Assembly: GCF_000400505.1 (NCBI RefSeq)
Contig: NZ_CM001857.1
Coordinates: 267,809 to 331,808 of the forward strand
DNA from: Musicola paradisiaca NCPPB 2511
GTDB taxonomy: Bacteria; Pseudomonadota; Gammaproteobacteria; Enterobacterales; Enterobacteriaceae
DNA: 64,000 nt
Direction of reading: 5' to 3'
Shown: positions 1-9,987 of the stretch, piece by piece
How positions within the stretch are numbered: position 1 is the stretch's first letter
Layout: the number at the start of each line of letters is the position of its first letter
Translations under genes and position numbers: made by a program
The notes under the pieces: generated by a model
What the model was told of the DNA's origin: nothing
What the model saw: only the letters and a program-made list of their open reading frames with translations
Database searches by the model: none

Positions 1-287
1 ACCATCGCCCTTCGCGTTTTATCGGTGAGCTGCCGCCGGAGTGCGTGGAAGAAGTGCGGTTGCGCGCCAGCGTGTCCCGGCCGATCAACCATCAGCGGCT
101 GGGAACCCCGGTGAGCCAGAACGAAAGCGGCTATCGGTTGGGGCAGCGCGTTCGGCACGATAAGTTCGGCGAAGGTACCATCGTGAATGTGGAAGGCAGC
201 GGTGAACATTGTCGGATTCAGGTGGCGTTTGTCGGGCAGGGAATCAAGTGGTTGGTGGCCGCCTATGCCCGGCTGGAGACGGTCTGA
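1..287 (+). CDS. uvrD: UvrD DNA helicase II, C-terminal end (partial)
   Basis: The window opens inside this gene; about 94 codons and the stop are present, read in the frame that begins at base 3. The protein is the superfamily 1 3'-5' helicase of nucleotide excision repair and methyl-directed mismatch repair. The visible tail has the enterobacterial UvrD ending: RPSRFIGELPPECVEEVRLR, then a small C-terminal domain with GQRVRHDKFGEGTIV and a final WLVAAYARLE. This is the Tudor-like tail implicated in RNA polymerase contact in the family (known, not shown here). All helicase motifs lie upstream of the window. The gene is followed by the corA leader, the same neighbour as in E. coli. Confidence 0.95.
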   Translation, partial: HRPSRFIGELPPECVEEVRLRASVSRPINHQRLGTPVSQNESGYRLGQRVRHDKFGEGTIVNVEGSGEHCRIQVAFVGQGIKWLVAAYARLETV

Positions 288-385
288 TCGCGCCTGGAAT
301 GGCGTCTGCAGGCGCTTTCGCATATGTGGCGGAGTGTGTCGTCATCATCGGTGTGGCCGTGGTCGCTGAAACCTCTTTCTTCGTG

Positions 386-415
386 TTGACAGCCTTTTTC
401 ATCTCGGCGTAACAT
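386..415 (+). promoter_or_regulatory. Probable corA promoter
   Basis: A perfect -35 TTGACA (386-391) lies 18 bp before TAACAT (410-415), which matches the -10 consensus at 4 of 6 positions. Transcription would begin near 422 and give a leader of about 245 nt before corA. That resembles the long leader reported for Salmonella corA. The stretch 288-385 between uvrD and this promoter shows nothing else I can name. Confidence 0.5.
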
Positions 416-447
416 GCGCGCATCATAATTCCCGGAGGACCCACGCC

Positions 448-504
448 TTGGACACACCCAGTCGATACTGGCTCAATAACCTGATGATTAGGGACCACTT
501 CTAA
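448..504 (+). CDS. corL: CorL-like leader peptide of corA (18 aa)
   Basis: A TTG start preceded by GGAGG at 434-438 opens an 18-codon frame beginning MDTPSRYW and ending RDHF-stop. It lies in the corA leader about 165 nt before the corA start. In Salmonella, translation of a short leader ORF (corL) controls Rho-dependent termination within the corA leader in response to Mg2+ (established). Position, length and the MDTPSRY opening fit that family as I remember it, but I could not align it. The TTG start is supported by the well-placed Shine-Dalgarno sequence. Confidence 0.6.
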   Translation: MDTPSRYWLNNLMIRDHF

Positions 505-668
505 GGCTATCACTCCTGGCTGATAACCTTAGCGGTTGTCAGCGATACTTCTTTGTCGCATCGAGTCAGCACCGCCGGACGGTCTGAAACCTGATGGTGA
601 CTTTTCACCCCTGTTTCTGTGTTTCAATCGCGTTTTGTCCATCTCTGTTACGTTTTGGGAGCTGGTCT

Positions 669-1619
669 ATGCTGAGCGCATTTAAACTGGAAAACTGCCG
701 TTTAACTCGCCTTGAACTGGATGAAAATGACGATCTCACCTCGTCGTTATGGGTGGATTTGGTCGAACCGGAAGCGGAAGAGCGAGAACAGGTGCAGAAC
801 CAGTTGGGGCAGAGCCTGGCTACACGGCCTGAACTGGAAGACATCGAGGCGTCGGCGCGTTTTTTTGAAGATGAGGATGGCATGCACATCCACTCGTTTT
901 TCTTCTATGAAGACGCCGACGACCATGCCGGCAACTCTACCGTGGCGTTCACGATTCGCGATGGTCGTCTGTATACACTGCGTGAGCGCGAGCTGCCGGC
1001 GTTCCGCCTGTATCGCATGCGTACCCGAAACCAAATGCTGGTGGATGGCAATGCGTATGAGTTGTTGCTGGATCTGTTTGAAACCAAAATCGAGCAGCTT
1101 GCCGACGAGATCGAGAACATTTACAGCGATTTGGAGTCGCTGAGCCGCGTCATCATGGACGGCCGTCAGGGCGATGAATATGACGATGCGCTCTCGACGC
1201 TGGCGGAGCTGGAGGATATCGGCTGGAAAGTGCGCCTGTGTCTGATGGATACCCAGCGCGCGCTCAACTTTCTGGTACGTCGTGCGCGTTTGCCCAGTGG
1301 TCAACTGGAACAGGCGCGGGAAATCCTGCGAGATATCGAATCCCTGCTGCCGCACAACGAATCGCTGTTTCAGAAGGTGAACTTCCTGATGCAGGCGGCG
1401 ATGGGCTTTATCAACATTGAGCAGAACCGCATCATCAAAATCTTCTCGGTGGTATCCGTGGTGTTCCTGCCGCCGACGCTGGTGGCGTCCAGTTACGGAA
1501 TGAATTTTGAATTTATGCCGGAACTAAAATGGAGCTACGGTTATCCGGGGGCGTTGGTGCTGATGTTGCTGGCCGGGCTGGCACCGTATCTCTATTTTAA
1601 ACGCCGAAACTGGCTGTGA
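669..1619 (+). CDS. corA: CorA magnesium/cobalt transporter
   Basis: The 316-residue product equals the E. coli length when started at ATG 669 (MLSAFKLEN); an in-frame upstream extension to 594 is not needed. CorA is a homopentameric inner-membrane channel for Mg2+ that also admits Co2+ and Ni2+. A long acidic, helical cytoplasmic domain (about residues 1-250) is followed by two C-terminal membrane helices. The signature YGMN selectivity motif lies at the end of the first helix, followed by EFMPEL. The C-terminus is basic (KRRNWL). The gene stands alone between the leader and a downstream hairpin. Confidence 0.97.
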   Translation: MLSAFKLENCRLTRLELDENDDLTSSLWVDLVEPEAEEREQVQNQLGQSLATRPELEDIEASARFFEDEDGMHIHSFFFYEDADDHAGNSTVAFTIRDGRLYTLRERELPAFRLYRMRTRNQMLVDGNAYELLLDLFETKIEQLADEIENIYSDLESLSRVIMDGRQGDEYDDALSTLAELEDIGWKVRLCLMDTQRALNFLVRRARLPSGQLEQAREILRDIESLLPHNESLFQKVNFLMQAAMGFINIEQNRIIKIFSVVSVVFLPPTLVASSYGMNFEFMPELKWSYGYPGALVLMLLAGLAPYLYFKRRNWL

Positions 1620-1629
1620 TTATTCGATG

Positions 1630-1657
1630 ACGGTATCCGGTGGACATCGGATACCGT
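1630..1657 (+). terminator. Hairpin downstream of corA
   Basis: Perfect 10-bp inverted repeat ACGGTATCCG / CGGATACCGT with an 8-nt loop, 11 nt after the corA stop. The T-rich stretch (GTTGTTTTT) starts about 10 nt downstream, so it is a weaker intrinsic terminator candidate. Confidence 0.45.
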
Positions 1658-1820
1658 TGCTCCGGTTGTTTTTCCGCGTTGCATCTTCCTTCCTGTTAGT
1701 GCGTGCTCTGTGTTGGTTGTTTTTTCATCAGCCGGGAATTCCGCACACTTCTAGCTGCTATCACAAATAGTTAGGTTTACAATAATTGCCCTCTCTTTCG
1801 GGTTGTGACAGGTACGGTTC

Positions 1821-2879
1821 ATGGAAAGACTTTCTGCTTCCATTCAATGGGCGATTCTGCTGTCGGTTTCGCTGGTTCTGGGGTTTGGATTGCAGATCTA
1901 CCATGTCCCGGCGGCCTTATTGCTGGGGCCGATGTTGGTCGGCACCACCATGGGGCTTAACGGCGCCACGATCCGCATTCCCAAACGTCTGTTCTATGCC
2001 AGCAACTCCGTGCTGGGCGCTCTGGTCGCGCAAAGTCTTTCCTTGTCGATTCTGAGTCCATTGGTCAGCGCATGGCCGCTGGTGGTTTTCGTTTTGCTGG
2101 CGACGCTGGTGGCAAGCGGCTTGTCCGGTTGGCTGCTGATGCGCTATAGCGAGTTGCCGGGTACCACCGGCACCTGGGGCGCATCACCCGGCGGCGCATC
2201 CGCCATGGTGGCGATGGCGGCGGATTTCGGTGCCGATGTGCGGCTGGTCGCATTTATGCAGTATCTGCGGGTGCTGATGGTGACTGCGGCGGCGGCATTC
2301 GTCGCCAGCGCCGGCATCGGGAGCAATGCGGCGGCGCACAACGGCATGCTGGAGTGGTTTCCGTCGTTGAGCTGGCATTTCCCCGCCACGCTGTTGGTCG
2401 CATTCAGTTCCGCCTGGCTGGCGCGCCGGTTACGCATTCCTTCCGGGCAATTGTTGGGGCCGATGCTTGTCGGCGCCATGCTGCACTCTACCGGAACGTT
2501 GACGCTGCAAACGCCGGAATGGCTGCTGGCGTTGGCTTATGCCTTTATTGGCTGGAGCATCGGGCTGGCGTTTACTCGTTCGGTGTTCCTGCTGGCGTTA
2601 CGCACGTTGCCGAAAATGATGGTTTCTATCGTGACCCTGATGCTGTTGTGCGGCGGGATGGCGCTGATGCTGGCTCACCTGTTGCAAGTCGATATGCTGA
2701 CGGCTTATCTGGCGACCAGCCCGGGCGGGCTGGATTCCATCGCTATCATTGCCGCCAGCAGCCGGGTGGATATGGCTTTTGTTATCGCCATGCAGACGCT
2801 GCGTCTGTTCTCCACCCTGATCTTCAGCCCGATTCTGTCACGCTATATTTCGCGTCACGCGGTTGTCGGCGCGGCGTAA
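1821..2879 (+). CDS. AbrB-family inner-membrane protein
   Basis: A 352-residue, highly hydrophobic protein with about ten predicted membrane segments. It contains two similar halves, each with a GP-L-x-G type motif (LLLGPMLVGTTMG near residue 32 and QLLGPMLVGAMLH near residue 215). This internal duplication is typical of the family called AbrB/COG3180, sometimes labelled 'ammonia monooxygenase' or 'AbrB transcriptional regulator' by database carry-over; there is no sign of a DNA-binding domain or an oxygenase here. The function is unknown; a transporter role is a guess from topology. The 3' end overlaps the convergent rarD gene by 42 bp. Confidence 0.8.
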   Translation: MERLSASIQWAILLSVSLVLGFGLQIYHVPAALLLGPMLVGTTMGLNGATIRIPKRLFYASNSVLGALVAQSLSLSILSPLVSAWPLVVFVLLATLVASGLSGWLLMRYSELPGTTGTWGASPGGASAMVAMAADFGADVRLVAFMQYLRVLMVTAAAAFVASAGIGSNAAAHNGMLEWFPSLSWHFPATLLVAFSSAWLARRLRIPSGQLLGPMLVGAMLHSTGTLTLQTPEWLLALAYAFIGWSIGLAFTRSVFLLALRTLPKMMVSIVTLMLLCGGMALMLAHLLQVDMLTAYLATSPGGLDSIAIIAASSRVDMAFVIAMQTLRLFSTLIFSPILSRYISRHAVVGAA

Positions 2880-3758
2880 CCGGCGCTGGGTATACAGGGC
2901 ATCGGCGATGAAAATGATCAGCGCCAGCCAGGTGAAGCCAAAGGTAATCAACCGGTCGACACTAATGGTTTCGCCATAGACCACGACGGCCAGCAGGAAC
3001 GTCAGTGTCGGGCCCAGATACTGAAAGAACCCCAGCGTGGAGAGGCGAAGGCGCATGGCCGCTGCGGTAAACAACAGCAGCGGAACAGTCGTGACGACGC
3101 CGGCCATCATCAGCAGCAGCGTGAGCGAGGGGGGATTCTGCATGACGTGGCTAGTGGGTGAATCAGCGAACAGCAGCAGATAAATCATGGCGGCGGGCAG
3201 CAACCACAGGGTCTCGACCAGCATGCCGGTCTGGCCGTCGATGCCGATTTTTTTACGCAGCAGGCCGTAAAATCCGAAACTGAACGCCAAAGACAGGGCT
3301 ATCACCGGTAGCGAACCGAAGGTCCACAGCTGTACCAACACGCCGAAGGCCGCCAGCAGCATCGCCAGCCATTGCATCGGGCGAAAACGTTCGCCGAGAA
3401 ACAGCATGCCCAATAGAACGTTAATCAGCGGGTTGATGAAATAACCCAGGCTGGCCTCCAGAATATGGTTGTTGTTTACCGCCCAGATATAAATCAGCCA
3501 GTTGCATGCTACCAGCAGGGCCGTTACCGCCAGCAGTAACAGCTGACGCGGGTGACGCAGCGCCTGACGCACCACTCCCCATTTACGACTCAGGCTGAGT
3601 AGCAGCAGCATGAAGAAGAACGACCAAATGATACGATGGCTGAGAATTTCATTCGGTGGAATGGCGGATAGCAGCTTGAAGTACACCGGAGCGATGCCCC
3701 AGATGATGTAGGCGCCGAGGGCGTAGCCGACCCCCTGGCGATGTTGTTGCACATTCAT
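2838..3758 (-). CDS. rarD: RarD, EamA/DMT-family transporter
   Basis: A 306-residue protein with ten predicted membrane helices and the N-terminal ALGAYIIWGIAPVYFKLL signature of RarD (E. coli 296 aa). RarD belongs to the EamA drug/metabolite transporter superfamily. It is annotated as a chloramphenicol-sensitivity protein, but its substrate is not established. The gene keeps the E. coli neighbourhood (rarD-yigI-pldA-recQ). Its last 42 bp are also the end of the convergent AbrB-family gene, so neither can have an intrinsic terminator before its stop codon. Confidence 0.92.
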   Translation of the reverse strand: MNVQQHRQGVGYALGAYIIWGIAPVYFKLLSAIPPNEILSHRIIWSFFFMLLLLSLSRKWGVVRQALRHPRQLLLLAVTALLVACNWLIYIWAVNNNHILEASLGYFINPLINVLLGMLFLGERFRPMQWLAMLLAAFGVLVQLWTFGSLPVIALSLAFSFGFYGLLRKKIGIDGQTGMLVETLWLLPAAMIYLLLFADSPTSHVMQNPPSLTLLLMMAGVVTTVPLLLFTAAAMRLRLSTLGFFQYLGPTLTFLLAVVVYGETISVDRLITFGFTWLALIIFIADALYTQRRLRRADNRVTRNIA

Positions 3759-3832
3759 GGATTAGCTCGGGAAAACACGGACAGGGAAGGAGTCTACTCT
3801 AAAGCGAGGCGTTCTGTCCTGCCGGCATGCCC

Positions 3833-4303
3833 TTAGCCCACGATGTAAGTGGCGACTGCGCTGGCGATATGTTGGTGACGCTCGTTATGGAGCTCGGCTC
3901 GAGCGACGGCGATTTTGTTGCCGCCGCGCATCAGATGGCTGGTCAGCGTAAACAGGTCGCCGTAACCAGGGCGCAGATAGTCGACCCGCAGGTCGATAGT
4001 GCCCATGCGGGACAGCCGTCGGCGCAATTCCTGTTCGGTCAGTTGGGGATGACGCAGCAATGCATGGCCGACGCACACCAGCCCGGCGGCGACGTCCAAC
4101 CCGGCAGCAATGACGCCGCCGTGCAGAATATGTTGCAACACATTGCCTTCCAGCCGGGGCTGATGACGAAACCTCAAGGTGGCGGAATCCGGTGTGAATG
4201 TGATCAGTTCCAGCCCCAATTCCTGATTGAACGGCATTTGGTGGACGAACAGCTCGCTGACGTATTGATGTACGCTATCCGGTGTCAATATCATGTTTTC
4301 CAT
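3833..4303 (-). CDS. yigI: YigI, hotdog-fold acyl-CoA thioesterase
   Basis: A hotdog-fold thioesterase of the PaaI/YigI type. [15 protein letters not shown] carries the general HGG-x-x-A-x-x-D pattern in which the Asp activates water, and [15 protein letters not shown] is the conserved central strand. Three in-frame ATGs are close together (4315, 4303, 4294). I chose 4303 because it gives 156 residues, against 155 in E. coli, and has a weak GGA ahead; 4315 has no visible ribosome binding site. It lies divergent from pldA and co-directional with rarD, as in E. coli. Confidence 0.88.
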   Translation of the reverse strand: MENMILTPDSVHQYVSELFVHQMPFNQELGLELITFTPDSATLRFRHQPRLEGNVLQHILHGGVIAAGLDVAAGLVCVGHALLRHPQLTEQELRRRLSRMGTIDLRVDYLRPGYGDLFTLTSHLMRGGNKIAVARAELHNERHQHIASAVATYIVG

Positions 4304-4515
4304 AGGTTTTTCCATCAGTCGCGGTAGGTTGCAAAGGTTAATTTTTGTGATTCACTTGGTTAATTAATTGTTATTTTAGAGGTGGTTCGGCTTTCCTGCC
4401 ATTGTGGCCCACTCCATGACAGGAAAACGGAGGAACGGTCGACGAACCGTGTACAATAGCGGTTATTATTTTATCCGGTGATGCATTGCCATGATTAGTC
4501 AGGAGAACAGGATTC

Positions 4516-5385
4516 ATGCGTAAAACAGGGGTGATGGCCGTGGCGTTGCTGATGACGGCGCAGGTACAGGCTCAGGACGCCACAACGCGAAAAACGGATA
4601 CCGGCGAAGCGGCGCAAGGCAGCATCATCAGGGGGTTACTGCAGAAGTATGATACGCCGTTCATTCTGTACCCTTATGAGAGCAACTATTTGCTCTACAC
4701 CTATACCAGCAATATCAATAAACAGGCGATCCAGAGTTACTCCTGGTCGGATCATGCCCGTAAGGACGAAGTGAATTTCCAGATCAGCCTGGGGTTCCCG
4801 CTGTGGCGCGGGATTGCCGGTGACAATTCCCTGTTGGGCGCGTCATATACACAACGTTCCTGGTGGCAAATGTCCAACAAGAGCGAATCGACGCCGTTTC
4901 GCGAAACCAACTATGAACCACAGCTATTTCTTGGCTGGGCGACGGAATACCGTTTCGCCGGCTGGACGTTGCAGGATGTGGAGCTGGGCTTCAATCATCA
5001 GTCCAACGGCCGCGCTGATCCGACCTCCCGTAGCTGGAACCGTATCTATGCCAGGCTGATGGCGCGCAACGGGCCATGGCTGGTGGAGGTCAAACCCTGG
5101 GTTCGCCTGCACGACAGCGAAGACGATAATCCGGACATTACCCGCTATATGGGGCACTACCGGATGCGTATCGGCTACCAGTGGGGCGACAGCATCTTCA
5201 GTGCCGAGGGCCGCTATAACTGGAATACCGGTTATGGCAGCGGCGAGCTGGGCTGGAGCTACCCCATGACCGACCATGTTCGCTTTTATACCAAAGTGTT
5301 CAGCGGGTATGGCGAGTCGCTGATCGACTATAACCATCGTCAGACACGCTACGGCATTGGTATCACGCTGAACGATTTGTTTTGA
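4516..5385 (+). CDS. pldA: PldA outer-membrane phospholipase A
   Basis: A 289-residue precursor with a 20-residue signal peptide ending in VQAQ. The mature part is a 12-stranded beta-barrel of the OMPLA family that dimerises with Ca2+ and hydrolyses misplaced phospholipids in the outer leaflet. The catalytic His161 and Ser163 (in FNHQSNG) and Asn175 (SWN) are all present at the spacing of the E. coli enzyme. A good AGGAGAA sits 8 nt before the ATG. The last residue is Phe, as expected of an outer-membrane barrel. Genes on both sides match E. coli order. Confidence 0.97.
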   Translation: MRKTGVMAVALLMTAQVQAQDATTRKTDTGEAAQGSIIRGLLQKYDTPFILYPYESNYLLYTYTSNINKQAIQSYSWSDHARKDEVNFQISLGFPLWRGIAGDNSLLGASYTQRSWWQMSNKSESTPFRETNYEPQLFLGWATEYRFAGWTLQDVELGFNHQSNGRADPTSRSWNRIYARLMARNGPWLVEVKPWVRLHDSEDDNPDITRYMGHYRMRIGYQWGDSIFSAEGRYNWNTGYGSGELGWSYPMTDHVRFYTKVFSGYGESLIDYNHRQTRYGIGITLNDLF

Positions 5386-5488
5386 TTGATGCTGGCGGGC
5401 GGGAGCGAAATCCGGGCCCGAACATTGAAGTTTTATCCATCGGCGCTGAAAATAGCGCCTGTTTATCTTTTGTGAAAGCGGTGAGTGC

Positions 5489-7312
5489 GTGTCTACGGCA
5501 GACGTGTTGAATCGGGAAGCGTTAGCGGCGCAAATATTGCGTGAAACCTTCGGTTATCAGCAATTTAGGCCGGGGCAACAGGCGATTATCCATGCCGCCG
5601 TCAGCGGACGGGACTGCCTGGTGATTATGCCTACCGGCGGCGGTAAATCGCTGTGTTATCAGATCCCCGCCCTGGTATTGGATGGGCTTACGTTGGTGGT
5701 GTCGCCGCTGATTTCCCTGATGAAAGACCAGGTGGATCAGCTACAAGCCTACGGCGTTTCGGCCGCTTGTCTTAATTCCACTCAGACCAGAGAACAGCAG
5801 ATGGCGGTGATCGCCGGTTGCCGCAGCGGGCAGATTCGCCTGCTGTATATCGCACCGGAGCGCCTGACCAACGAGGGTTTTCTTGAGCAATTCACCGGCT
5901 GGAATCCGTCGTTGATCGCCATTGATGAAGCGCACTGTATCTCCCAGTGGGGGCATGATTTTCGTCCGGAATACCGGGAGCTCGGTTATATCAAGCAGCG
6001 TTTCCCACAGTTACCGGTGGTAGCGCTGACCGCCACTGCCGACGAAACCACCCGCAACGACATCATCCGTTTGCTGGGTTTGCGTGATCCGCTGGTTCAG
6101 ATCAGCAGCTTCGACCGTCCCAATATCCGCTATACGCTGGTGGAGAAATTCAAACCGCTCGACCAGCTGTGGCTGTTCGTTCAAGGGCAGCGCGGCAAAA
6201 GCGGCATCATTTACTGCAACAGCCGGGCAAAAGTGGAAGATATCAGCGCCCGTCTGCAGAACCGTGGCCTGAGCGTAGGGGCTTATCACGCCGGGCTGGA
6301 TAACGAACGGCGCGCGCAAGTACAGGAAGCATTTCTGCGTGATGACCTGCAGGTGGTGGTGGCGACCGTGGCGTTCGGCATGGGCATCAACAAACCCAAT
6401 GTCCGCTTTGTGGTGCATTTCGATATTCCGCGCACTATCGAGTCTTACTATCAGGAAACCGGTCGCGCCGGAAGGGACGGGCTCGCTGCCGAAGCGGCGC
6501 TGTTTTACGACCCGGCGGATATGGCGTGGCTGCGCCGCTGTCTGGAAGAGAAACCGGCAAGCGCGCAGCTGGACATTGAGCGTCACAAACTGAACGCCAT
6601 GGGCGCGTTTGCCGAAGCGCAGACCTGCCGCCGTCTGGTATTACTGAATTATTTCGGTGAAAACCGCCAGCAACCTTGCGGCAACTGCGATATCTGTCTG
6701 GATCCGCCCAAGCGTTACGATGGCCTGGTGGATGCGCAAAAAGCGCTGTCATGCGTGTACCGCGCGGGGCAACGGTTCGGCATGGGATATATCGCCGAAG
6801 TGCTGCGTGGCGCCAATAATCAGCGTATCCGGGAGTTTGGTCACGATAAATTGCCGGTTTACGGTATCGGTAAAGACAAAACGCAGGAGCAGTGGATCAG
6901 CATTTTGCGCCAGCTGATCCACCTGGGGTTGCTGACTCAGAATATCATCCAGCACTCCGCCCTGCAGTTGACGGAGTCGGCCCGGCCGGTGCTGCGTGGT
7001 GAAGTGCCGCTGCAATTGGCGGTGCCGCGTACCATCAACCTCAAGCCGCGCGCCAGCCAGAAATCCTACGGCGGGAACTACGACCGTAAGCTGTTCGCCA
7101 AGCTGCGTAAGCTGCGCAAGTCGATCGCCGACGAAGACAATATTCCGCCTTATGTCGTGTTCAGCGACGCCACGCTGCTGGAGATGGCGGAGGTGATGCC
7201 GGTGACACCGGGTGAATTGTTGAATATCAACGGGGTGGGGCAGCGTAAGCTGGAGCGTTTTGGCGTACCCTTTATGACACTGATTCGCGAACATCTCGAT
7301 AACGACGAATAA
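5489..7312 (+). CDS. recQ: RecQ ATP-dependent DNA helicase
   Basis: A 607-residue 3'-5' DNA helicase that works in recombination and replication-fork repair. Visible parts in order: QFRPGQ (motif 0), Walker A PTGGGKS near 48-54, [17 protein letters not shown] near 145-160, and TRAGRDG-like arginine-finger motif ETGRAGRDG. The zinc-binding cysteine set (one Cys in AQTCRR, then CGNCDIC) follows near 380-403, then the winged helix and a C-terminal HRDC domain (about 525-600). The start is a GTG; no better in-frame start with a ribosome binding site is visible. All key residues are present. Confidence 0.97.
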   Translation: MSTADVLNREALAAQILRETFGYQQFRPGQQAIIHAAVSGRDCLVIMPTGGGKSLCYQIPALVLDGLTLVVSPLISLMKDQVDQLQAYGVSAACLNSTQTREQQMAVIAGCRSGQIRLLYIAPERLTNEGFLEQFTGWNPSLIAIDEAHCISQWGHDFRPEYRELGYIKQRFPQLPVVALTATADETTRNDIIRLLGLRDPLVQISSFDRPNIRYTLVEKFKPLDQLWLFVQGQRGKSGIIYCNSRAKVEDISARLQNRGLSVGAYHAGLDNERRAQVQEAFLRDDLQVVVATVAFGMGINKPNVRFVVHFDIPRTIESYYQETGRAGRDGLAAEAALFYDPADMAWLRRCLEEKPASAQLDIERHKLNAMGAFAEAQTCRRLVLLNYFGENRQQPCGNCDICLDPPKRYDGLVDAQKALSCVYRAGQRFGMGYIAEVLRGANNQRIREFGHDKLPVYGIGKDKTQEQWISILRQLIHLGLLTQNIIQHSALQLTESARPVLRGEVPLQLAVPRTINLKPRASQKSYGGNYDRKLFAKLRKLRKSIADEDNIPPYVVFSDATLLEMAEVMPVTPGELLNINGVGQRKLERFGVPFMTLIREHLDNDE

Positions 7313-7400
7313 TGCCAGGTGGCACGCTTGACTGGCTTGCGGCGGGTGGGTGTTTGGTTGCGAATCGTTCGATTTGCTGCTGTTGAAAAGGAATGAAACC

Positions 7401-8021
7401 ATGTTGATGCTGTTTTTGACCGTTGCGCTGGTACACCTGATTGCGTTGATGAGTCCAGGGCCGGATTTCTTTTTTGTTTCCCAAACTGCGATTAGCCGCT
7501 CCCGCGGCGAAGCCTTGATGGGGGTGCTGGGCATCACGCTGGGCGTGGTGGTGTGGGCGGCGATTGCGTTGATGGGCCTGCATTTGTTGCTGGAACAGAT
7601 GACCTGGCTGCACCGTATCGTGACTGTTGGCGGCGGCCTGTACCTGTGCTGGATGGGATGGCAGATGCTGAGCTCCGCTCGTCGTCATAACCCGCATCAG
7701 GATGACGAACCGGAGGTTGCCTTGCCGCAGCAGGGGAAAGCCTTTATACGCGGGCTGATAACCAACCTTTCCAATCCTAAAGCGCTGATTTATTTCGGTA
7801 GCGTGTTCTCTTTGTTCGTCGGGGATGAGGTGGGCGCCGGCGCTCGCTGGGGGCTGTTCGCGCTGATTTCGTTGGAAACCTTGCTGTGGTTTTCGCTGGT
7901 GGCGGTTGTTTTTGCACTGCCGGTGATGCGGCGGGGCTATCGCCGGTTGGCGAAGTGGGTGGACGGCGTGGCTGGCGTACTGTTCGCCGGATTTGGCATA
8001 CACCTGATTATTTCACGCTAA
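7401..8021 (+). CDS. rhtC: RhtC threonine efflux protein
   Basis: A LysE/RhtB-family exporter of 206 residues, the same length as E. coli RhtC. It opens MLMLFLTVALVHLIALMSPGP; the SPGPDFFFV motif at the end of the first helix and NLSNPKA in the middle are family hallmarks, with about six membrane segments. The start is the ATG at 7401, preceded by AAGGA; a longer in-frame reading upstream lacks support. It lies convergent with rhtB and shares a hairpin terminator. Confidence 0.93.
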   Translation: MLMLFLTVALVHLIALMSPGPDFFFVSQTAISRSRGEALMGVLGITLGVVVWAAIALMGLHLLLEQMTWLHRIVTVGGGLYLCWMGWQMLSSARRHNPHQDDEPEVALPQQGKAFIRGLITNLSNPKALIYFGSVFSLFVGDEVGAGARWGLFALISLETLLWFSLVAVVFALPVMRRGYRRLAKWVDGVAGVLFAGFGIHLIISR

Positions 8022-8063
8022 CGGTTTGCAACCGCCAGCGTGGCGCTTTATCTGGATTAAACA

Positions 8064-8098
8064 GAACAACGCCGGGGTATGCATCCTCGGCGTTGTTC
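8064..8098. terminator. Bidirectional terminator between rhtC and rhtB
   Basis: An 11-bp perfect stem (GAACAACGCCG / CGGCGTTGTTC) extended by a G-U and two G-C pairs, with a 7-nt loop, between convergent genes. There is no long T-run on either side, only short T/A-rich flanks. Confidence 0.6.
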
Positions 8099-8176
8099 CG
8101 TGTGTCGGCGGTTAAGCGCAGGCTTCACCCGAACCGATGTCCCGTTGACCGGCGGCCGACCAAATCAGGCGGCGGC

Positions 8177-8797
8177 CTAGGCTTTGCGAGCAGTGGCCAG
8201 CAGCGCGCCGACCAGCATAAACAGCGAACCGAAGGTGCGGTTGAGTTGTTTCATTTGCCGCGGGCCCTTCAGCCACGACGAAATGCGCCGGGCCAGCGTG
8301 GCATAACCCACCATCACGATGACGTCCACCGCGATGGTGGTGACGCCCAGTATCAGATACTGCGCCGCCTGCGGCTGGTGCGGGATGATGAACTGCGGAA
8401 ACAGCGCCGCCAGAAACACGATGCTTTTCGGGTTGGTGAGATTCACCAGAATGGCACGCCGGAACAGCCGCCGGCGGGGCATGCTGCTGGCGAGGGCCTG
8501 CAAGTCCAGCGAACCGGCGCTGCGCCATTGCTGGATGCCGAGCCAGATCAGGTAGGCCGCGCCGACCCATTTCAGAATGTCGAATGCCAGCAACGACTGC
8601 GACAGCAATGCGCCGAGTCCAACGCCCACCAGCACGATATGTATACCGAGGCCGACCTGCAATCCGGCAATGGACGCCATCGCGCCGCGATAGCCGTGGC
8701 TGATGCTGGTGCTCATGGTATTGATGGCCCCTGAGCCGGGTGAAAGGCTGAGGATCAGCGTGGTGATAAGGTAGGTTAGCCACCAGTCTTGGGTCAT
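8177..8797 (-). CDS. rhtB: RhtB homoserine/homoserine lactone efflux protein
   Basis: A 206-residue LysE/RhtB-family exporter, equal in length to E. coli RhtB. It opens [20 protein letters not shown] and has SPGSGAINT after the first helix, plus [18 protein letters not shown] in the middle. About six membrane helices are predicted. The family pumps out homoserine, its lactone and related amino acids. It sits convergent to rhtC and divergent from pldB, the E. coli arrangement. The assignment of rhtB and rhtC rests on order and N-terminal sequence. Confidence 0.92.
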   Translation of the reverse strand: MTQDWWLTYLITTLILSLSPGSGAINTMSTSISHGYRGAMASIAGLQVGLGIHIVLVGVGLGALLSQSLLAFDILKWVGAAYLIWLGIQQWRSAGSLDLQALASSMPRRRLFRRAILVNLTNPKSIVFLAALFPQFIIPHQPQAAQYLILGVTTIAVDVIVMVGYATLARRISSWLKGPRQMKQLNRTFGSLFMLVGALLATARKA

Positions 8798-8940
8798 GCG
8801 GATGCTCCCTGATTAAGGTTTTTTATGCCACAATACGCCAATGCCGATCTTTGTGCCATAGCTCACAAAAACACACCGAAACCGTCATGCCGGGCTATGC
8901 ATGGACGTCTGCGGATACCGCCTGAGACAGGGAGAACGTA

Positions 8941-9933
8941 ATGAGTTCGTATCTGGAGTGTCTGCTGACCAGAGAGGCGCAGTTCGCTGCCTTCGTGACC
9001 GGGCCTTTGCTGGATTTTTGGCGGCGGCGTGAAGAGGGCGAATTTGCCGGAGTTGACGGCGTTCCTATTCGGTTTGTGCGGTTCTGCGCCCCATGGCATC
9101 AGCGTCTGGTGGTGATTTTTTCTGGCCGAACCGACAGCTATGTGAAATACGCGGAAGTGGCGTATGACCTATTCCAGTGCGGCTATGACGTGATGATGAT
9201 GGATCACCGCGGGCAAGGCCGCTCCGGCCGGTTGCTGAAAGACTCCCATCGCGGCCATGTCCGGCGGTTTGACGATTACGTGGATGATGTGGCGACTTTT
9301 ATGTGCCAGCAGGTGGAGACGAAGGCGTATCAGCGTTGTTTTGCGCTGGCGCATTCGATGGGCGGCGCCATCCTGTCTTTGTTTCTGGCGCGTCAGCCGC
9401 AGGTTTTCGCCGCGGCGGCGCTGTGTTCGCCGATGTGCGGCATTCTGCTGCCGATGCCCCACTGGCTGGCATGGCGCATTCTCAATTGGGCCGAACGTCA
9501 TCCGGTGATGCGTGATTATTACGCCGTCGGCACCCGTCAGTGGCGGCCGTTGCCCTACGTGCTGAATGCGCTGACCCACAGCTATGAGCGTTACCGACGT
9601 AATGTCCGGTTTTACGCTGACGATCCGGATTTGCGTATCGGTGGGCCGACCTACCATTGGGTACGGGAAGCGTTGCTGGCGGGCAAGCGTCTGTTGGCGC
9701 AGGCCGCAGATATCACCACGCCGTTGCTGTTGCTGCAGGCCGAAGAAGACAAGGTGGTGGATAACCGTAGCCAGGATGCGTTCTGCCGCGCGCTGTCCGA
9801 GGCCGGCCATCCCAGCGTGGGCGGCGTACCGCGCGTGATTCAAGGCGCCCGTCACGACATCCTGTTTGAAACGGATGCGATGCGGGCCGAAGCATTAGGT
9901 CTGATTTTGACGCATTTTAGCCAATTTCATTAA
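8941..9933 (+). CDS. pldB: PldB lysophospholipase L2
   Basis: A 330-residue alpha/beta-hydrolase associated with the inner membrane that removes the acyl chain of lysophospholipids and can transfer acyl groups to phosphatidylglycerol. The nucleophile elbow AHSMGGA places the catalytic Ser near residue 139; MMMDHRGQGRSGR is the oxyanion-side loop, and a late EEDKVVDN and GARHDILFE supply the Asp and His. AGGGAGA lies 6 nt before the ATG. Followed closely by yigL, as in E. coli. Confidence 0.94.
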   Translation: MSSYLECLLTREAQFAAFVTGPLLDFWRRREEGEFAGVDGVPIRFVRFCAPWHQRLVVIFSGRTDSYVKYAEVAYDLFQCGYDVMMMDHRGQGRSGRLLKDSHRGHVRRFDDYVDDVATFMCQQVETKAYQRCFALAHSMGGAILSLFLARQPQVFAAAALCSPMCGILLPMPHWLAWRILNWAERHPVMRDYYAVGTRQWRPLPYVLNALTHSYERYRRNVRFYADDPDLRIGGPTYHWVREALLAGKRLLAQAADITTPLLLLQAEEDKVVDNRSQDAFCRALSEAGHPSVGGVPRVIQGARHDILFETDAMRAEALGLILTHFSQFH

Positions 9934-9987
9934 TACATCACTGGACGGGCCCGACCGTTCAGCACCAGCGGAGGTTGAATCTCACAT

